Origin: Letharia columbiana
Taxonomy: Eukaryota; Ascomycota; Lecanoromycetes; Lecanorales; Parmeliaceae
Assembly (NCBI RefSeq): GCF_014066305.1
Contig: NW_023501036.1
Coordinates: forward strand, 817,501 to 881,500
Direction: 5' to 3'
DNA length: 64,000 bases
The translations under genes and the position numbers were made by a program. Positions 31,575 to 42,871 of this stretch are shown here, piece after piece (positions within the stretch are counted from its first letter, which is position 1; each line of letters begins with the position of its first letter). The notes below the pieces were generated by a model that did no database searches, was not told the DNA's origin, and was given only the letters and a program-made list of their open reading frames with translations.

Positions 31575-33998
31575 TATATAAACGACTTCTTTAATAACTT
31601 TCACGACTTTAAGAATCTATTTTCCTTTCTATAGTATTACTTCTTTTCTAAAATTAAGTAAACTAAGTTACTCTTATTCTTTAAGAAACTACAATTATTT
31701 ATATTATTAATTAAGGCCTTTAGCGTAACTTATATTATTAAAGAATATATTTATATTTTTAAAGAACGAGTTATTAAAGTAGTTAAGTAATTTATTTCTT
31801 TAGATTAGTCGAAAGTTTAAGGTTTTTTTAAGAACTGTTAATATTACGCGTCGATAGGTAAAGAACTTCGCGGAAATTATAAGATCTTTTCTAGACTTAT
31901 AGAAAAGATGAAATAGCGATAAACTCAAGTAGAATAGCTATTCTTCGAGATCTTATATATTAAATATATTACGAGAATAAGCATATATGATATTAACTTA
32001 AATTAAATTGTTTATATATATACTAATACTTTCGATTTTATAGCTGAGTATGCTATTATATAGTATTATATTCTTATATTATAAGAAGCTACTCTATTAG
32101 AAGCTTTATAATCTTAAAAGCCTACTATAATAGAAAAGAATAAGAAAATATTTATCTTATACGATTCGTTTATCTTTAATTTCACTTAAAAGAAGTATCC
32201 TACTTATAAGCGAGAACTCTATATTATTATTACGTTCTATAAAAAGTATAACTACTTATATAAGCACTTATACTAGTTTACTATAATATACACTAATTAT
32301 AAGCCTCTTATATACTTTCTTAACTTAGATCTTTATAAAAGAATCTACGAGTATTAGGCTAATGAACTTTATCGCTTAAATCTTACTATTTAATATATAT
32401 CGAGGCCTCGAAATAAAGCTATTAATAACTTATCGAGAACTTTATTCGATATTAAATACTTAGAGAATATTATAGTTATATGAGTACGATAGAAATTAAA
32501 GAATTATAGTCTAAAATAAATCTAAAAAGATAATAAGAATAAATTCGATTTATTCTTAGTAATACTTATTAAATCGAAGTAACTTAAAGTCGTTAATAGA
32601 GGTACGCTATATAATATTTCTTCTTTCTTATTAAAAGCTATTTCTACTATGAAAACTATAAAATTATTTGTAAAAGTTTTCGATAAGATTAATAAGAATA
32701 TTAAGATTTAGATTAAAGCTTATCGCAGTAATATTTGATTTAACAAAATCTACGAATTTCTTATTATAGAATCTTCGACTCTTACTATTACGCTACTTTA
32801 AAAAGCTTTTAAGTATTAAGTAATATAATATATCCTATAGATCTTTCGAGAAGATGTATATTTACCTTATGTGTCGGAAGAAAAGATATTTATAATACTC
32901 TGAGAAGTTTATAATGAAAGCGAATACTAGGCTAAGATTAATACTCTAATAAGATTATATAATTACTATTAGCTTAGAAAAGTATAAGATATCGAGAAGT
33001 ATATTGCTAGGTGTCTTAAGTGTACTAAGTATAGATTTACTATCAGATCTTAGCCTTTATATTCTATTAAAGTCATATACTCTTTTTAGCTTATAAAAAT
33101 GGATTTTATAGGCCTACTTAAAATTATTAAAGTAGAATCTACTTTTATACTCGTAAAAGTCTACTATATAAGTAGATTTATAATTCTCTTTACTACTATA
33201 TCTACTAATATAAAGAATATTATCTAGTATTTTAAGTTATTCTTTATTATATATAGAAAGTCTTATATCTACTACCTCGATTATAATTAATATTTCTTTA
33301 ATAATAAGTTGAAAGAATTCTTAAGATCTAAAGATATTATCGTATTATATAGCCCTTCTAATACTTTTAAAAGTATAAGAATAGTTAAGATTTATAATAA
33401 ACTATTAAAAGCGGTGCTTTATAAGAATTCTTTTTATATTAAATTAAAATGAGATTAATGTCTACTAAAGACTAAAAGTTCGATTAATATACGAGTTATT
33501 GAATACTTGAAAATCTCTTCTATTAATATTCTTTTTAAATCGCTGCCAAAAGCTTCTACTAGTATATCTATCTTATATATACTTCTTAAATATAATATTT
33601 CTACTTAAATAGCTGAGTTAGAGGATTCTATTAGCTATACTCAGATTATATAATAATATCTTATTTATCGAGCGAATCTTTATAATATGATTAGATAGCG
33701 TTCGAATTAGTAGAAGAAGGATATAGCTTCTCGATATAATAAGGAAATCAAGTAAATCATATATTATATTGGCGATCTAGTTATATTATATTAGAAGAAT
33801 ATAAAAAAGCTAAAGACCCGCTAGAGAGGTTTATTTTGAATAAGTGGATATAGTGGATCTTATGGAAGATCCTTCACACTTATATAACTCAATGGCCGAA
33901 AGATTAGATACGTATTTTATGGAGATCATCTTAAGAACTTCGTTACTCGTACAGGCTATCTCCTGGATTCTATTACCCCCTCATTACCACAACAGTAA
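31575..33998 (+). pseudogene. pol remnant: RT, RNase H, integrase (dead)
   Basis: A single reading frame, broken only by stops, links every landmark. The RT box reads Y-I-N-D at 31575-31586. RNase H has TNYKPL around 32292 and NNLSR near 32430, with Asp-to-Asn changes at both acidic sites. The integrase zinc-domain pair CLKC is at 33012-33023. Integrase catalytic Asp codons are at 33102 and 33279, and the third acid, 36 codons later (33387-33389), is AAG (Lys). The C-terminal segment (SGYSGSYGRSF..., GDHLKNFVTRTGYLLD) ends at a TAA at 33996-33998. It cannot encode a working polyprotein. Confidence 0.88.
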
Positions 33999-34021
33999 AC
34001 TACCAGATATCCCCGCTAGAA

Positions 34022-34055
34022 GCTTTCCCGAAGTTTATGCTTTCCCGAAGTTCAT
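34022..34055. repeat. Two tandem 17-bp units
   Basis: GCTTTCCCGAAGTTTAT is followed at once by GCTTTCCCGAAGTTCAT, between the pol stop and the right LTR. Confidence 0.85.
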
Positions 34056-34254
34056 GCTTCCTTAGAGATTCATGCACTTGCGGAAGGCTTCAGCGTCCTT
34101 GCTTTCTGTAGCATTACATGGAAATGGTTACAGGAATAGTGGTTTGGTTTTATTCTTGCTTCAGATACTATACTATGCTACGGCTTTGTTTCTTTTACTT
34201 ATATTTGTGTATAGCTTTATAATCGCTGGGGCTCTGTCTTGTTTGTTCCGTAGT

Positions 34255-34402
34255 AGTCGGAAGGTGCTTCCTGCGGAGTTGTTCTTTCTAGCTTTATATA
34301 GTATAGTTTGCTTGGCTAGATCCTTAGGGAATCCTTCGGATCCTTCCTTCATAGATTCTACATCCTCTTCTACCCACACGAGCCTGGTCATCCTTGTTCT
34401 TT
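34255..34402 (+). repeat. Right terminal direct repeat (LTR or its surviving part)
   Basis: Partner of 27003-27150. It keeps more G/C at differing sites than the left copy at most, but not all, positions. Confidence 0.85.
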
Positions 34403-34764
34403 TTCAGGACCTGAGCAGATAGGAATACTCTAACCGAGTTCCAACCAAAAATAATACATCATCGCCATTGTTCATGAGTTCATCCGACTCTCGAGTCTCG
34501 GTGCTTACTTGACTACACTCGGGCAAAGTAAATACTCCCGAGACATAGTTCCCCTGTAAAGTCCTGTTCCGTTGACTGGCTGTTCCTCTTACCAAAGCAC
34601 TAAGCCTTCACTAGCGCCTTGGCGTGGGCCAAGGGAGCGGTGGAGGCTCCGAGGAAAGTCGGGGGAAGCTGTCAAGCTGAATCACCGCGCGCCTATGAGC
34701 TGCACACGAATCATCATCGGCATCCCAAACTTCGAATGATAGCCCTCCTGGAAGACCTGTAGAT
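34403..34764. other. Spacer between retrotransposon and DUF2015 gene
   Basis: 360 bp of normal composition, presumably the promoter of the next gene. Mutation has not visibly spread from the element. Confidence 0.5.
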
Positions 34765-35188
34765 ATGGGCTACATCCTCTACTCTCTCACCTTTTCTTCC
34801 TTTGTCCTTGCAACTGGTAAACACCATCAAGCCCTACAATATCAAACTGTCAGCTAACCACCTCCCAGCTCTCTACCTCACTCGAAACCGGTGGAACCAC
34901 CTCGTACCTCTTCCCGACTACATCTACACTCGCCTTCCTTCCTCCTTCGCAAGTGATATCGAGTCCGGCTTCACTTCTACTGATTTTGACCTTTCGACCA
35001 ATGTCGCCGCTGGCGACTCTCGCGCCGGACTTGACCGGCAGGCAAAGCGGGAAGTCCAAAAGATTATGAAGAGCAGGAGGATAGGATTCGACGAGGCAAG
35101 GAGGATGTACACTGAGTCAAGATTCGCGAAGAACAATATCGGGCCAGATGGGTTGCCGAGAGACCCAAAGTTCGTGTCATTTTCATGA
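34765..35188 (+). CDS. Small single-pass membrane protein, DUF2015/UPF0357 family
   Basis: Two exons (34765-34816, 34869-35188) encode 123 aa. The first 22 or so residues (MGYILYSLTFSSFVLATALY) form one hydrophobic segment, followed by the family blocks LTRNRW, PLPDYIY and RLPSSFASDIE and by a conserved C-terminal helix (GFDEARRMYTE.RFA.N.I.PDG.PRDPKFVSFS). The closest yeast relative is the uncharacterised YCL012C type. Function unknown; the N-terminal anchor suggests an endomembrane or mitochondrial membrane location. The intron is essential: without it the membrane segment is lost. Confidence 0.88.
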
Positions 35189-35901
35189 GTGTTTTAGGGC
35201 TATGGTAGCACTGGGTGGCCGTGGACTTGTCAAAGCAGATCACTTGGGCTGTGACTACTAATTTCGTCGAATTTGACTGGGAATATATCTAGCGGTTTGG
35301 CGTCGATAATTTGAGCGCTTTGGGGATTCACAAGCGTCCCTCGGGAGTAAAACCTTCAAAACACGCTATGGGGATGATATGCCAGCCTTCTCGTGTAATA
35401 TCATTATGTATGGCTTGAGCTTCCTTTAGCGATTTAGCGCTGGTTTGCGTGGGCAATGAACGCTCGTCAGTCACTGGGCTCGGGATTGCCAGGAGTTCGA
35501 TGAGGAGTATGAGAATAATCAATGGAATACAACTAGCTTTCAGGGCAGGTCATGTTGATTGGAATCATTCAGATGCAAAATCAGTCTGTTTGCCATTACT
35601 TTACATACTATTATTGTCGATATGATCGTGCCTACAGCCTCGGTGTAATATCATGTCCGAGGCTGGTGAGAGTCTGTTCGGAGACTTGCGAAAGGCTTGA
35701 ATATCTTCCCCTCAACTGATAAACATCGCTGGTTTGCTTGTCACTGAACGTGCCGGCTAAGCGGCATGTATCCACTCACCTCATTCATTGGGAAGACAGG
35801 CCTCCTATAATCTTATATGTCGTGACGGCAGCTAATCCTTTCTCTCGGGTCCCTTCGTTTCTCGTTCTTTGCCTGCTACGGTGCTCCCCGAACGTTCTCT
35901 A
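35189..35901. other. Convergent intergenic region DUF2015/HSH49
   Basis: 710 bp of 3' flanks. A 64-codon frame on the minus strand (35522-35328) starts with a hydrophobic stretch but has no family support. Confidence 0.45.
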
Positions 35902-37054
35902 CTATCTAGCCCTTCCAAATCCTGGCTGTTGAAATCCCGGGGGCATCCCGGGTGGAGGGCCTTGGCCAGGAGGCGGTCCAAATCCAGGTGGAGGACCAAA
36001 ACCTGGAGGTGGCGGAGCACCCGATTGGGGGAAGCCTTGCTGCTGAGAAGGGTTGAAACCTGGAGGCAGAAAGCCTTGGGGACCGCCATATCCAGCCTGA
36101 GAAGGTGGTGGCCGCGCGGGCAAGCCAGATGGAGGTGCAGGTAGAGGCTGCGAAGGAGGTGCGGGGCGCTGCTGCTGCGGTGGAGGTACGTTTTGATAAT
36201 TCCCATTGGACATGACTGCGCGCCCATTCATGAATCCTGCGACACTGCCTGGACGTCCCCCATCACCGTCAATCATTGCAGCAGGAGCATTGGGTGCCCC
36301 TCCCGAAAAGAGGCCTGCTGGCAACGGCTGAGCTGTTGGTTGAACGTTGTGTTTCCTTGCCTGGGCTGCCAGCATTCTCTCAGCTTGGTCACCGTGACGT
36401 TCGCCCTTTCCATCTTTCTTGTATGCATATTGGACGGATATCTCTTTGTTCATCAGGTACTGGCCGTTCATGTTGGCAATGGCTTCGTCCGAAGCTTCGA
36501 AGTTTGAGAAAGATATAAATCCGTAGCCTTTGGAAAGATTGGCGTCATCTCGAGCGACCTGTCAACGATTAGCTTGTTCTAGCGAGGGGCCTGGTAATGG
36601 AATGTCGTACCTTTGGGGCAGAGATCAGACTGCCAAACCGGCCAAATGTGTCATACAACGTTTGTTCGGTAACCATGGGATCTAAATTGCCAACGAATAA
36701 CTCTGCTCCAACCTCTACAGTCTTCTGTTTGTCCGCTGAAGCCTTATTGACTCTTATAGGCTTGCCGTAAAGTCTGACTTGGTTCATGATTCTTGCTGCA
36801 TACTCTGCATCTTCCTCGCTGATGAACTCCACGAAGCCATATCCCTGATGAGTCTGGGTGACCCGATCCTTTGGTAGATGCACGTTGACTATCCGCCCAG
36901 CTTGTAGCATCAATTCCCACACCAGGCTATCCGATACTCGTTCATCTAGATTCCCAATGTATACTGTAGCTTCCTTATCTTGTTCCCTGAGCCGAGTGTC
37001 AGTCGCGCCAATCACCACGAGAGTCATAACGTACCAGTGCCTAGCGCCAGACAT
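35902..37054 (-). CDS. HSH49: U2 snRNP SF3b subunit 4 (SF3B4/Hsh49)
   Basis: Spliceosome protein that helps hold U2 snRNP at the branch site. Three exons (37054-37035, 36986-36611, 36558-35902) give 350 aa. Two RRMs: RRM1 at about 15-92 (RNP2 VYIGNL, RNP1 GYGFVEF) and RRM2 at about 104-182 (LFVGNL, GYGFISF). A Pro/Gly/Gln-rich tail from about 230 to the end has repeated [10 protein letters not shown] units, like the human protein. The 20-nt first exon (MSGARH) joins to [13 protein letters not shown]. Divergent from FLX1. Confidence 0.94.
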
Positions 37055-37948
37055 GCTGGCCAGTTCTAAGTTCTTCGAAGCCTAGCAAGCTGATGCTTTA
37101 ATCTGGATGAGATTGAGCCTGAGCGGTCGAAAGTATTCCCCGTATTTTAAACTCTCTAGTCTATGTATTTCATTTCTAGCGTGTTTTCGGACAAGTTGCC
37201 AATCTTTTCGATCTCAAACGCTCGTCACAGTGACAACCCAGCATCAAGCAACACCTGCTCGCACAAACAAACAGTGCGCTTCCGCAATGATGTGGCAGCC
37301 TTCTGAAGAGACAAAGGTATGCCCGCATTCTATCACATACGGCAGGTAATGCAGATTGCTCATTATTGAACATAGGAGAGGATCACCAAGATGATCGATA
37401 TCTCCAGAGTTGCCATTCATTAGTACAACCTCTTACTTCCCTTGAAGGCTTCCTAAGCTAACAAGGCTCAGTGGATATCTTCCGTTGATCTTGTATCTTG
37501 GTGCGACCTAATTTAGGCACGAAGCATGGAGGCAAACGCTCATTTTTGGCAGGCTACACCATGAGTAATCCTAAGCCAACCCTCATAAGGTAGGCATCGC
37601 AAGCGCAGATGTATCGGGGAAGTGTCTGGGACGTATCTAACATGAGAGCAGACTTATATCGCCCTTGGCGGAGTAGCTGGTTTCGGGGAAAATGGATGCG
37701 GAGCGCAGGGACCATAGCTCACGATGCACAAAAATCTAGGGAATGGGCTAGTGAAGGGAAGGCATCAATCGACAGAATGCCCTATGGCTGTGGGCATTGG
37801 GTCCCGCGATCAAGCAATAATGGCGGAGTGGAAATAAAAGCCAAATTATGGGCAAGTGACCTTAAGGTTTCTTCTCCGTGTCGAGCTTTTGTAAATAGAT
37901 CATATTTCACCTCATTCCTGCAAGTTGGGTTTCCCTATCCACCACGCC
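37055..37948. other. Divergent region HSH49/FLX1
   Basis: 890 bp between divergent starts. A 115-codon + strand frame (37609-37956) overlaps the FLX1 start region in another frame and shows no family match. Confidence 0.5.
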
Positions 37949-39022
37949 ATGAGTAAAGAATACCGACAGCTCCCTCGAGGGCTCATAGAAGCATTCGCGG
38001 GCTTTGCGGCTGGGATTGCGTCGGTACGATGTTGTCATAGAATTCAATGCCTGTCCTAACATGTCAGACTTTAGTTGCCCACCCGCTAGATGTGATCAAG
38101 ACACGGCTACAAGGTAAAATCTAAGAGTACTTTTCTGCCACGTACCGATACTGAAAGGTGAATATCCTGGCCAGTTGACCGAGACTCTCCTTCACAGTTT
38201 GGGGGCTCGCTGCGACTGGTAAAAAGAATTGTCCGCAATGAGGGGACCATCAGCGCCCTCTACCGGGGCCTTACGCCTAACCTCGTAGGCAATTCGTTAA
38301 GCTGGGCCTTGTACTTTGTGTGGTATGACAGAACCAAAGAAGGGATTCGATCATATCGAGGATTCGAGAACGGTGGACTATCGTACTACGATTTTTTTAT
38401 CGCGTCTGGTACTGCAGGTACGCCATCACCTTGATACGTACCTATCGCCATACTGACATCTGATCTAGGTGTCCTGACTGCCGTTGCGACGAACCCAATC
38501 TGGGTTATCAAGACACGGATGTTGTCTACATCTAGCAGCCATCCGGGAGCATACAAGTCCATATCTGACGGCACGCGACAAATCTACCGATCAGAAGGTC
38601 TGCTAGGATTCTACCGTGGCTTGGTCCCCTCACTCGTCGGCGTCTCGCACGGGGCTCTACAGTTTATGGCGTACGAACAGCTCAAGATCTACAGAGGTCA
38701 CAGCTTGGACGGGGGGCAGAAGGATCTGGGAGCGGCAGATTTTTTAGTGCTCAGTGGGCTCGCAAAGATGTTTGCGGGAAGCGCAACATATCCGTATCAG
38801 GTTGTACGTGCACGGCTGCAAATGTACGATGCAGACCGCACATACAAAAGTGCGAGGGATGTCGTTGCCCAGGTGTGGAGGAAGGAGGGGTTGGCAGGGT
38901 TCTACAAAGGGCTGGGGCCGAACCTGCTCAGGGTGATGCCTAGTACTTGGGTGACCTTCCTGGTGTACGAGAAAACCAAAGTGCTGCTTCCGCGGATGCT
39001 GGATCAGAGAAGTCAAATATGA
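37949..39022 (+). CDS. FLX1: Mitochondrial FAD/folate carrier (SLC25 family, Flx1-like)
   Basis: Inner-membrane carrier exchanging flavin nucleotides (FLX1 group; the folate carrier is its close relative). Four exons (37949-38023, 38068-38113, 38184-38417, 38469-39022) give 302 aa with three SLC25 repeats. Signatures: PLDVIKTRLQ in repeat 1, NPIWVIKTRM in repeat 2 and YPYQVVRARLQ in repeat 3. The Trp in the second signature (PIWVIK) is typical of the FAD/folate subgroup. Intron 2 must use an unusual GAG acceptor (38181-38183). This alone keeps the frame and yields LQDSPSQFGGSLRL, a normal repeat-1 loop. Confidence 0.9.
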
Positions 39023-39214
39023 TACGTTGCACGAAAGCTCTGATTCAATGTTGCATAAAACGAGACAAAGACTCTCCTTGATGTCTGCACACCAGAAGGG
39101 TATGCAGATTATCTCTGCACATGGCATGTGCTTGCCAGTCACTGCTCTTCGATGCAGATGCCAGATTGGTACACTGGTGAGGGTAAGGTAGGTAAGTAAG
39201 GTGACAAGGTGTTA

Positions 39215-39278
<64 letters not shown>

Positions 39279-40057
39279 CTATTATTATTATTATTATTAT
39301 TTATTATTATTATTATTATTATTGTTATTATTATGATGGGATAATAATCATCGCCTGTGACCTGTCTGAGTGGAATCGATTATGCATGCTTGGATCGAGA
39401 CCGAGACCCTCGTTCATCAAGCGCTAAATTAGGGCCCGTTCATTTTTACTTTAGGTCCCGAGCTGCTGCATGGCACCTCCAGCGGCCCAGAAGGCTAAAA
39501 ATTAGAGGTGTCTCCGCCCTGGTGCGCCGAGTAGTTCCTCCTTCTGTGTCGCTCGCTCCACCACCTTTCTTCCAATTCTCATCATCTTTACTCCTCCTTA
39601 ACATTACCTCAGGAGCAGACGCCTCAACTCTTTTGCTTCTGATCCATTTCTCATTGCTTTACTTGCCACCAACACCTCCCATACGTCACCAATCCTCAAC
39701 AGCCATACTGCAGTTTGACCCGTGGAATTTGGCTTTCGTCATACGGTCTAGCTCTCTTTCCCTACCTCCTTCGTGCCTGGCTCCCATCGACGTGCTCCAA
39801 CAGCGTATTTGGGCAAATATTCGATTGCCAACACCATTCAAGCACCTACGCGCTCTCTACAGGCATCGAGAGGCCGAGATCGTCCACTGTCCGTGCGTTC
39901 CACGTGCGGCTTTTTCATACCCTCGCAAATATACCATAACTTCCGATCGCTGGAGCAGCACTACCTTCCTCCTCAAATCGCAATCCCACGTCTGAATTGT
40001 TGGAAGATCTGCCAGCTGCCGTCGCCAAGACCACGCTTGGAGCGAATCTCAATCAAC
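39023..40057. other. TUP1 upstream region
   Basis: 1.03 kb holding the FLX1 3' end, an ATT microsatellite and a pyrimidine-rich leader. Two long frames lie here (39357-39995, and 39773 onward in frame with TUP1) but they are Ser/Pro/Leu-rich in the way of fungal leaders. Confidence 0.5.
39218..39334. repeat. (ATT)n microsatellite
   Basis: About 115 nt of ATT/TTA repeats with a few interruptions (ACTATCATTACT, ATTGTT), 725 bp upstream of the TUP1 start. Confidence 0.95.
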
Positions 40058-42410
40058 ATGTACAACGCGCATCGTGGTGGGATGGGGCCGACATCCGCCA
40101 ACAACAGCAACAATCGTTTGTCAGAGTTGTTTGATCAGATCCGAAGGGAGTTCGATGTCCATGCACAGGACAGAGCTGGTGAACATGATCAAAATAGTAC
40201 GTTGGTTACGTTTCCTGAGTGATTCGCGAAGGCGTAGCCACTGCCTAAAGCTGCAGTTGGTCGCTGCTTCGTTACTATCAAAGTTGCAAGAGATCCTCAA
40301 ACGTTGTTGTTCTTCCTGAATGCTAGCTCCTCACAAGCCCACATGATCAGGAAGAAGCATGAGAGCACAAAGAGAGCGAGCACTTTCGAAGAGAACGCTG
40401 ACACAAGCGGAAAATATAGTGGCGGCTCAGATGCAAGAGATGGAGCTGGTTAGACAGAAGGTGTACGAATTAGAGCGTAATCAGATGCAGATCAAGCAAA
40501 GGTACGCCGTCGCGCTAGCGGCATGACACCGTAATCGCTAATGATTTGAACCAGATACGATGAAGACATTGCCCGTCTACGCCACGAGATTGAAGCTCGT
40601 GGGGGCCCCCTTCGCATGTAGGCGTCAGTGGTTTACCGCCCCACGGTGGAGTGGCACAGCCTGCGCCTCCAGCAATTGGTCACGGTCCAAGCAACTTGTT
40701 TGGTGGCATCATGGCAAACCCTCCGGGGCAGGGTAACCCTGGCTTGGTGCCACCCTCGCAGGATCAGCAGCAGCAGCAAGGTCCACCTCCCCACCAGATG
40801 CCTCAACCTCAGCAAGGATTGCAGTCCGGTCCTTATCAGGGAAACTATCCTCAGCCGCCAGTAGTGAACGGTAAGACGCAAACGTTTATGGGATTAGGAT
40901 CGTCGTTGGTAGCCCGTCCAATGCTGACGTATGTATACAGGTTACGGATCGCAAGCGCAGATTGCTTCCCCAGGTCCTGGCAAGCCACGCAACAACCGCG
41001 GGCCTTTGGGCCATACGAATACCCCGCAGCAGTCTCAACCTATGTCTTATTCGGGAGCTTCCCCTCAAATGGGAAGACCAAGCCCTCCTCCGCCGTTCCA
41101 CAACGTTGGCAACATGCTTGCAGACCTGGATCCTGATCAAATGAGGCCAGAACAGAAACGTGATGGGAACGATTGGTTCGCAATCTTCAACCCCAATGTG
41201 CGACGGGTGTTGGATGTTGACCTCGTTCATAATCTTCTCCACGAGAGTGTTGTTTGCTGCGTACGTTTCAGCCGCGACGGAAGATATGTGGCCACTGGCT
41301 GCAATCGCTCGGCGCAGATCTTCGAAGTCTCGACTGGCAACCAGGTTACTAAACTACAGGACGATTCAGTCGACAAGGACGGCGACCTGTACATTCGAAG
41401 CGTATGCTTCAGTCCTGACGGATTGTACCTCGCGACTGGTGCAGAGGACAAGCAGATTAGAGTAGGTCTCTCAATGCCTTGTGTTGATGTCAAAGGTCTG
41501 ACTAATCCTCTACTATAAGGTTTGGGATATTCAAAGTCGTACTATCAAGACCACCTTTGCGGGCCATGAGCAGGATATCTACTCTCTAGACTTCGCTAGC
41601 AACGGCAGACACATCGCTTCTGGAAGTGGCGACCATTCAGTCCGCGTTTGGGACATGGAGTACAACCGCGAGTCTCTCAATCTTATGATCGAAGATGGCG
41701 TCACAACCGTAGCGATCTCCCCTTCAGGCGACTATGTCGCAGCGGGCTCCCTTGACAAGAGCGTTAGGGTCTGGGACGTACGCAATGGCCACCTCATTGC
41801 CAGACTGGATGGTATGGATGGCCACAAAGATAGTGTTTACTCTGTGGCCTTTGGACCGGATGGCGAAACCTTAGTTAGTGGCAGTCTGGACAAGACCATC
41901 AAGATGTGGCAACTCTCTCCTGACAATAGAGGAGGCATGATGGGAGGTGGAATGATAAGAGGTGGGAGGTTGGTGAGGACCTTCGAAGGTCATAAGGTAA
42001 GCGAGGCCCTCCGCTCGCGCGAACGATCGAAGGCGGATCCTAATACAAACCCCGCAGGACTTCGTTCTCAGTGTGGCACTTACTCCAGATGGCGAGTGGG
42101 TACTGAGTGGTTCGAAGGACCGTGGGGTCCAATTTTGGAACCCACGCACTGGCGACACACAATTGATGCTTCAGGGCCACAAGAATTCAGGTACGATGTT
42201 TGTCCTTAGCGGACTAAGACTTTTGCTAACAGCTGTCCACTACCCAGTCATCTCCGTTGCTCCAAGTCCTCAGGGTGAGTTGTTTGCAACAGGTAGTGGA
42301 GATATGCGTGCTAGGATTTGGAAGTAAGTTGCCTCTGCATCTCGTCCTTGCATGGCACCAGCGTACTAATTCCGAACCACTACAGATATGGAGCTTACCG
42401 GGGCACTTAG
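40058..42410 (+). CDS. TUP1: Transcriptional corepressor Tup1 (RcoA-type WD40)
   Basis: General corepressor recruited by DNA-binding repressors, acting with Ssn6. Exons: 40058-40196, 40420-40501, 40555-40870 (with a frame break), 40941-41461, 41520-41996, 42058-42190, 42248-42323 and 42386-42410; about 589 aa if the break is bridged. The N-terminal tetramerisation coiled coil ([25 protein letters not shown]) is followed by a Pro/Gln-rich linker with IGHGPSNLF, then seven WD repeats (for example [37 protein letters not shown]). At the G5C5 run (about 40601-40610) the coiled-coil frame meets ATG TAG while the linker continues in the +1 frame. One more C would join them smoothly. No indel is seen in the WD part. 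Confidence 0.9.
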
Positions 42411-42871
42411 ACATTAGTCAAGAAGAGGGCCGGTGTTAGAGGGACTGGGTGGACTGTACTCGCAGAATTCAGACGATCGTTTTCTCAGCAAATTTCAATG
42501 GAGGCGGTCTTCGTTAGATACCAGGAATAGGTGAATTGTCCAATGGATTAGTATCCCAGTAATCGTATCGTTGCGAAACCCTGCCCTATCGACTCCTGGC
42601 CTTATAAAAAGCAATTTTCGGGCGATTAAAAAATGTGTCTCACAGTTATTGAAGAAAAATGAATGACTAAAGCTGGCTCTTTGCCTGCCAAAATGTACCG
42701 CCAATGCATGACCAGCTAGATTATTTCTTGACGCTCTACGACTTTACGGTGCAATGGCTACTTGAGCCTACAGTAAGCGCGGTTGGCGCGCTCCTATTCT
42801 CAACCGAGCCTTCTCCCACAAAAGTCGTACTAAGATTTGATTTGATATCCATTGCAGAACTACATTCCAAG
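42411..42871. other. Intergenic region TUP1-eL28
   Basis: 460 bp. TTTGATATCCATTGCAG just before the eL28 start looks like the end of a 5'UTR intron (acceptor at about 42856), common in ribosomal protein genes. Confidence 0.5.

Larger units (their letters stand above)
27003..34402 (+). mobile_element. RIP-degraded Ty3/Gypsy LTR retrotransposon
   Basis: A 7.4 kb element bounded by 148-bp direct repeats. The interior (about 27.17-33.83 kb) is extremely AT-rich, with TA-rich codons and stops in every frame, while both flanks are of normal composition. The order of remnants (a gag-like zinc knuckle, RT, RNase H, integrase with an integrase C-terminal segment) is that of Ty3/Gypsy. Changes at conserved positions are mostly G-to-A after T or C-to-T before A, the RIP signature. 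The last 170 bp of pol and the region up to the right LTR are much less altered. No target-site duplication could be identified; the sequence outside the repeats differs. It sits between the AZF1-like gene and the DUF2015 gene. Confidence 0.92.

Noticed and set aside
27150..33840. AT-rich block as a mitochondrial insertion, centromere fragment or novel AT-rich island
   Set aside because: Readable Ty3/Gypsy RNase H and integrase motifs in a constant frame, plus terminal direct repeats, explain it as a RIP-mutated retrotransposon.
33844..34065. 73-codon open frame starting ATGGAAGAT-like downstream of the AT-rich block
   Set aside because: It is an out-of-frame reading of the integrase C-terminus, which is recognisable in the pol frame.
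35328..35522. Possible 64-aa secreted peptide (minus strand)
   Set aside because: Hydrophobic start but no cysteine pattern, family match or promoter evidence; too short to support.
37609..37956. 115-codon frame just before FLX1
   Set aside because: Overlaps the FLX1 start in another frame, no recognisable domain.
39357..39995. 212-codon open frame upstream of TUP1
   Set aside because: Ser/Leu/Pro/Arg-rich composition typical of translated pyrimidine-rich leader; no family resemblance and no splice structure.
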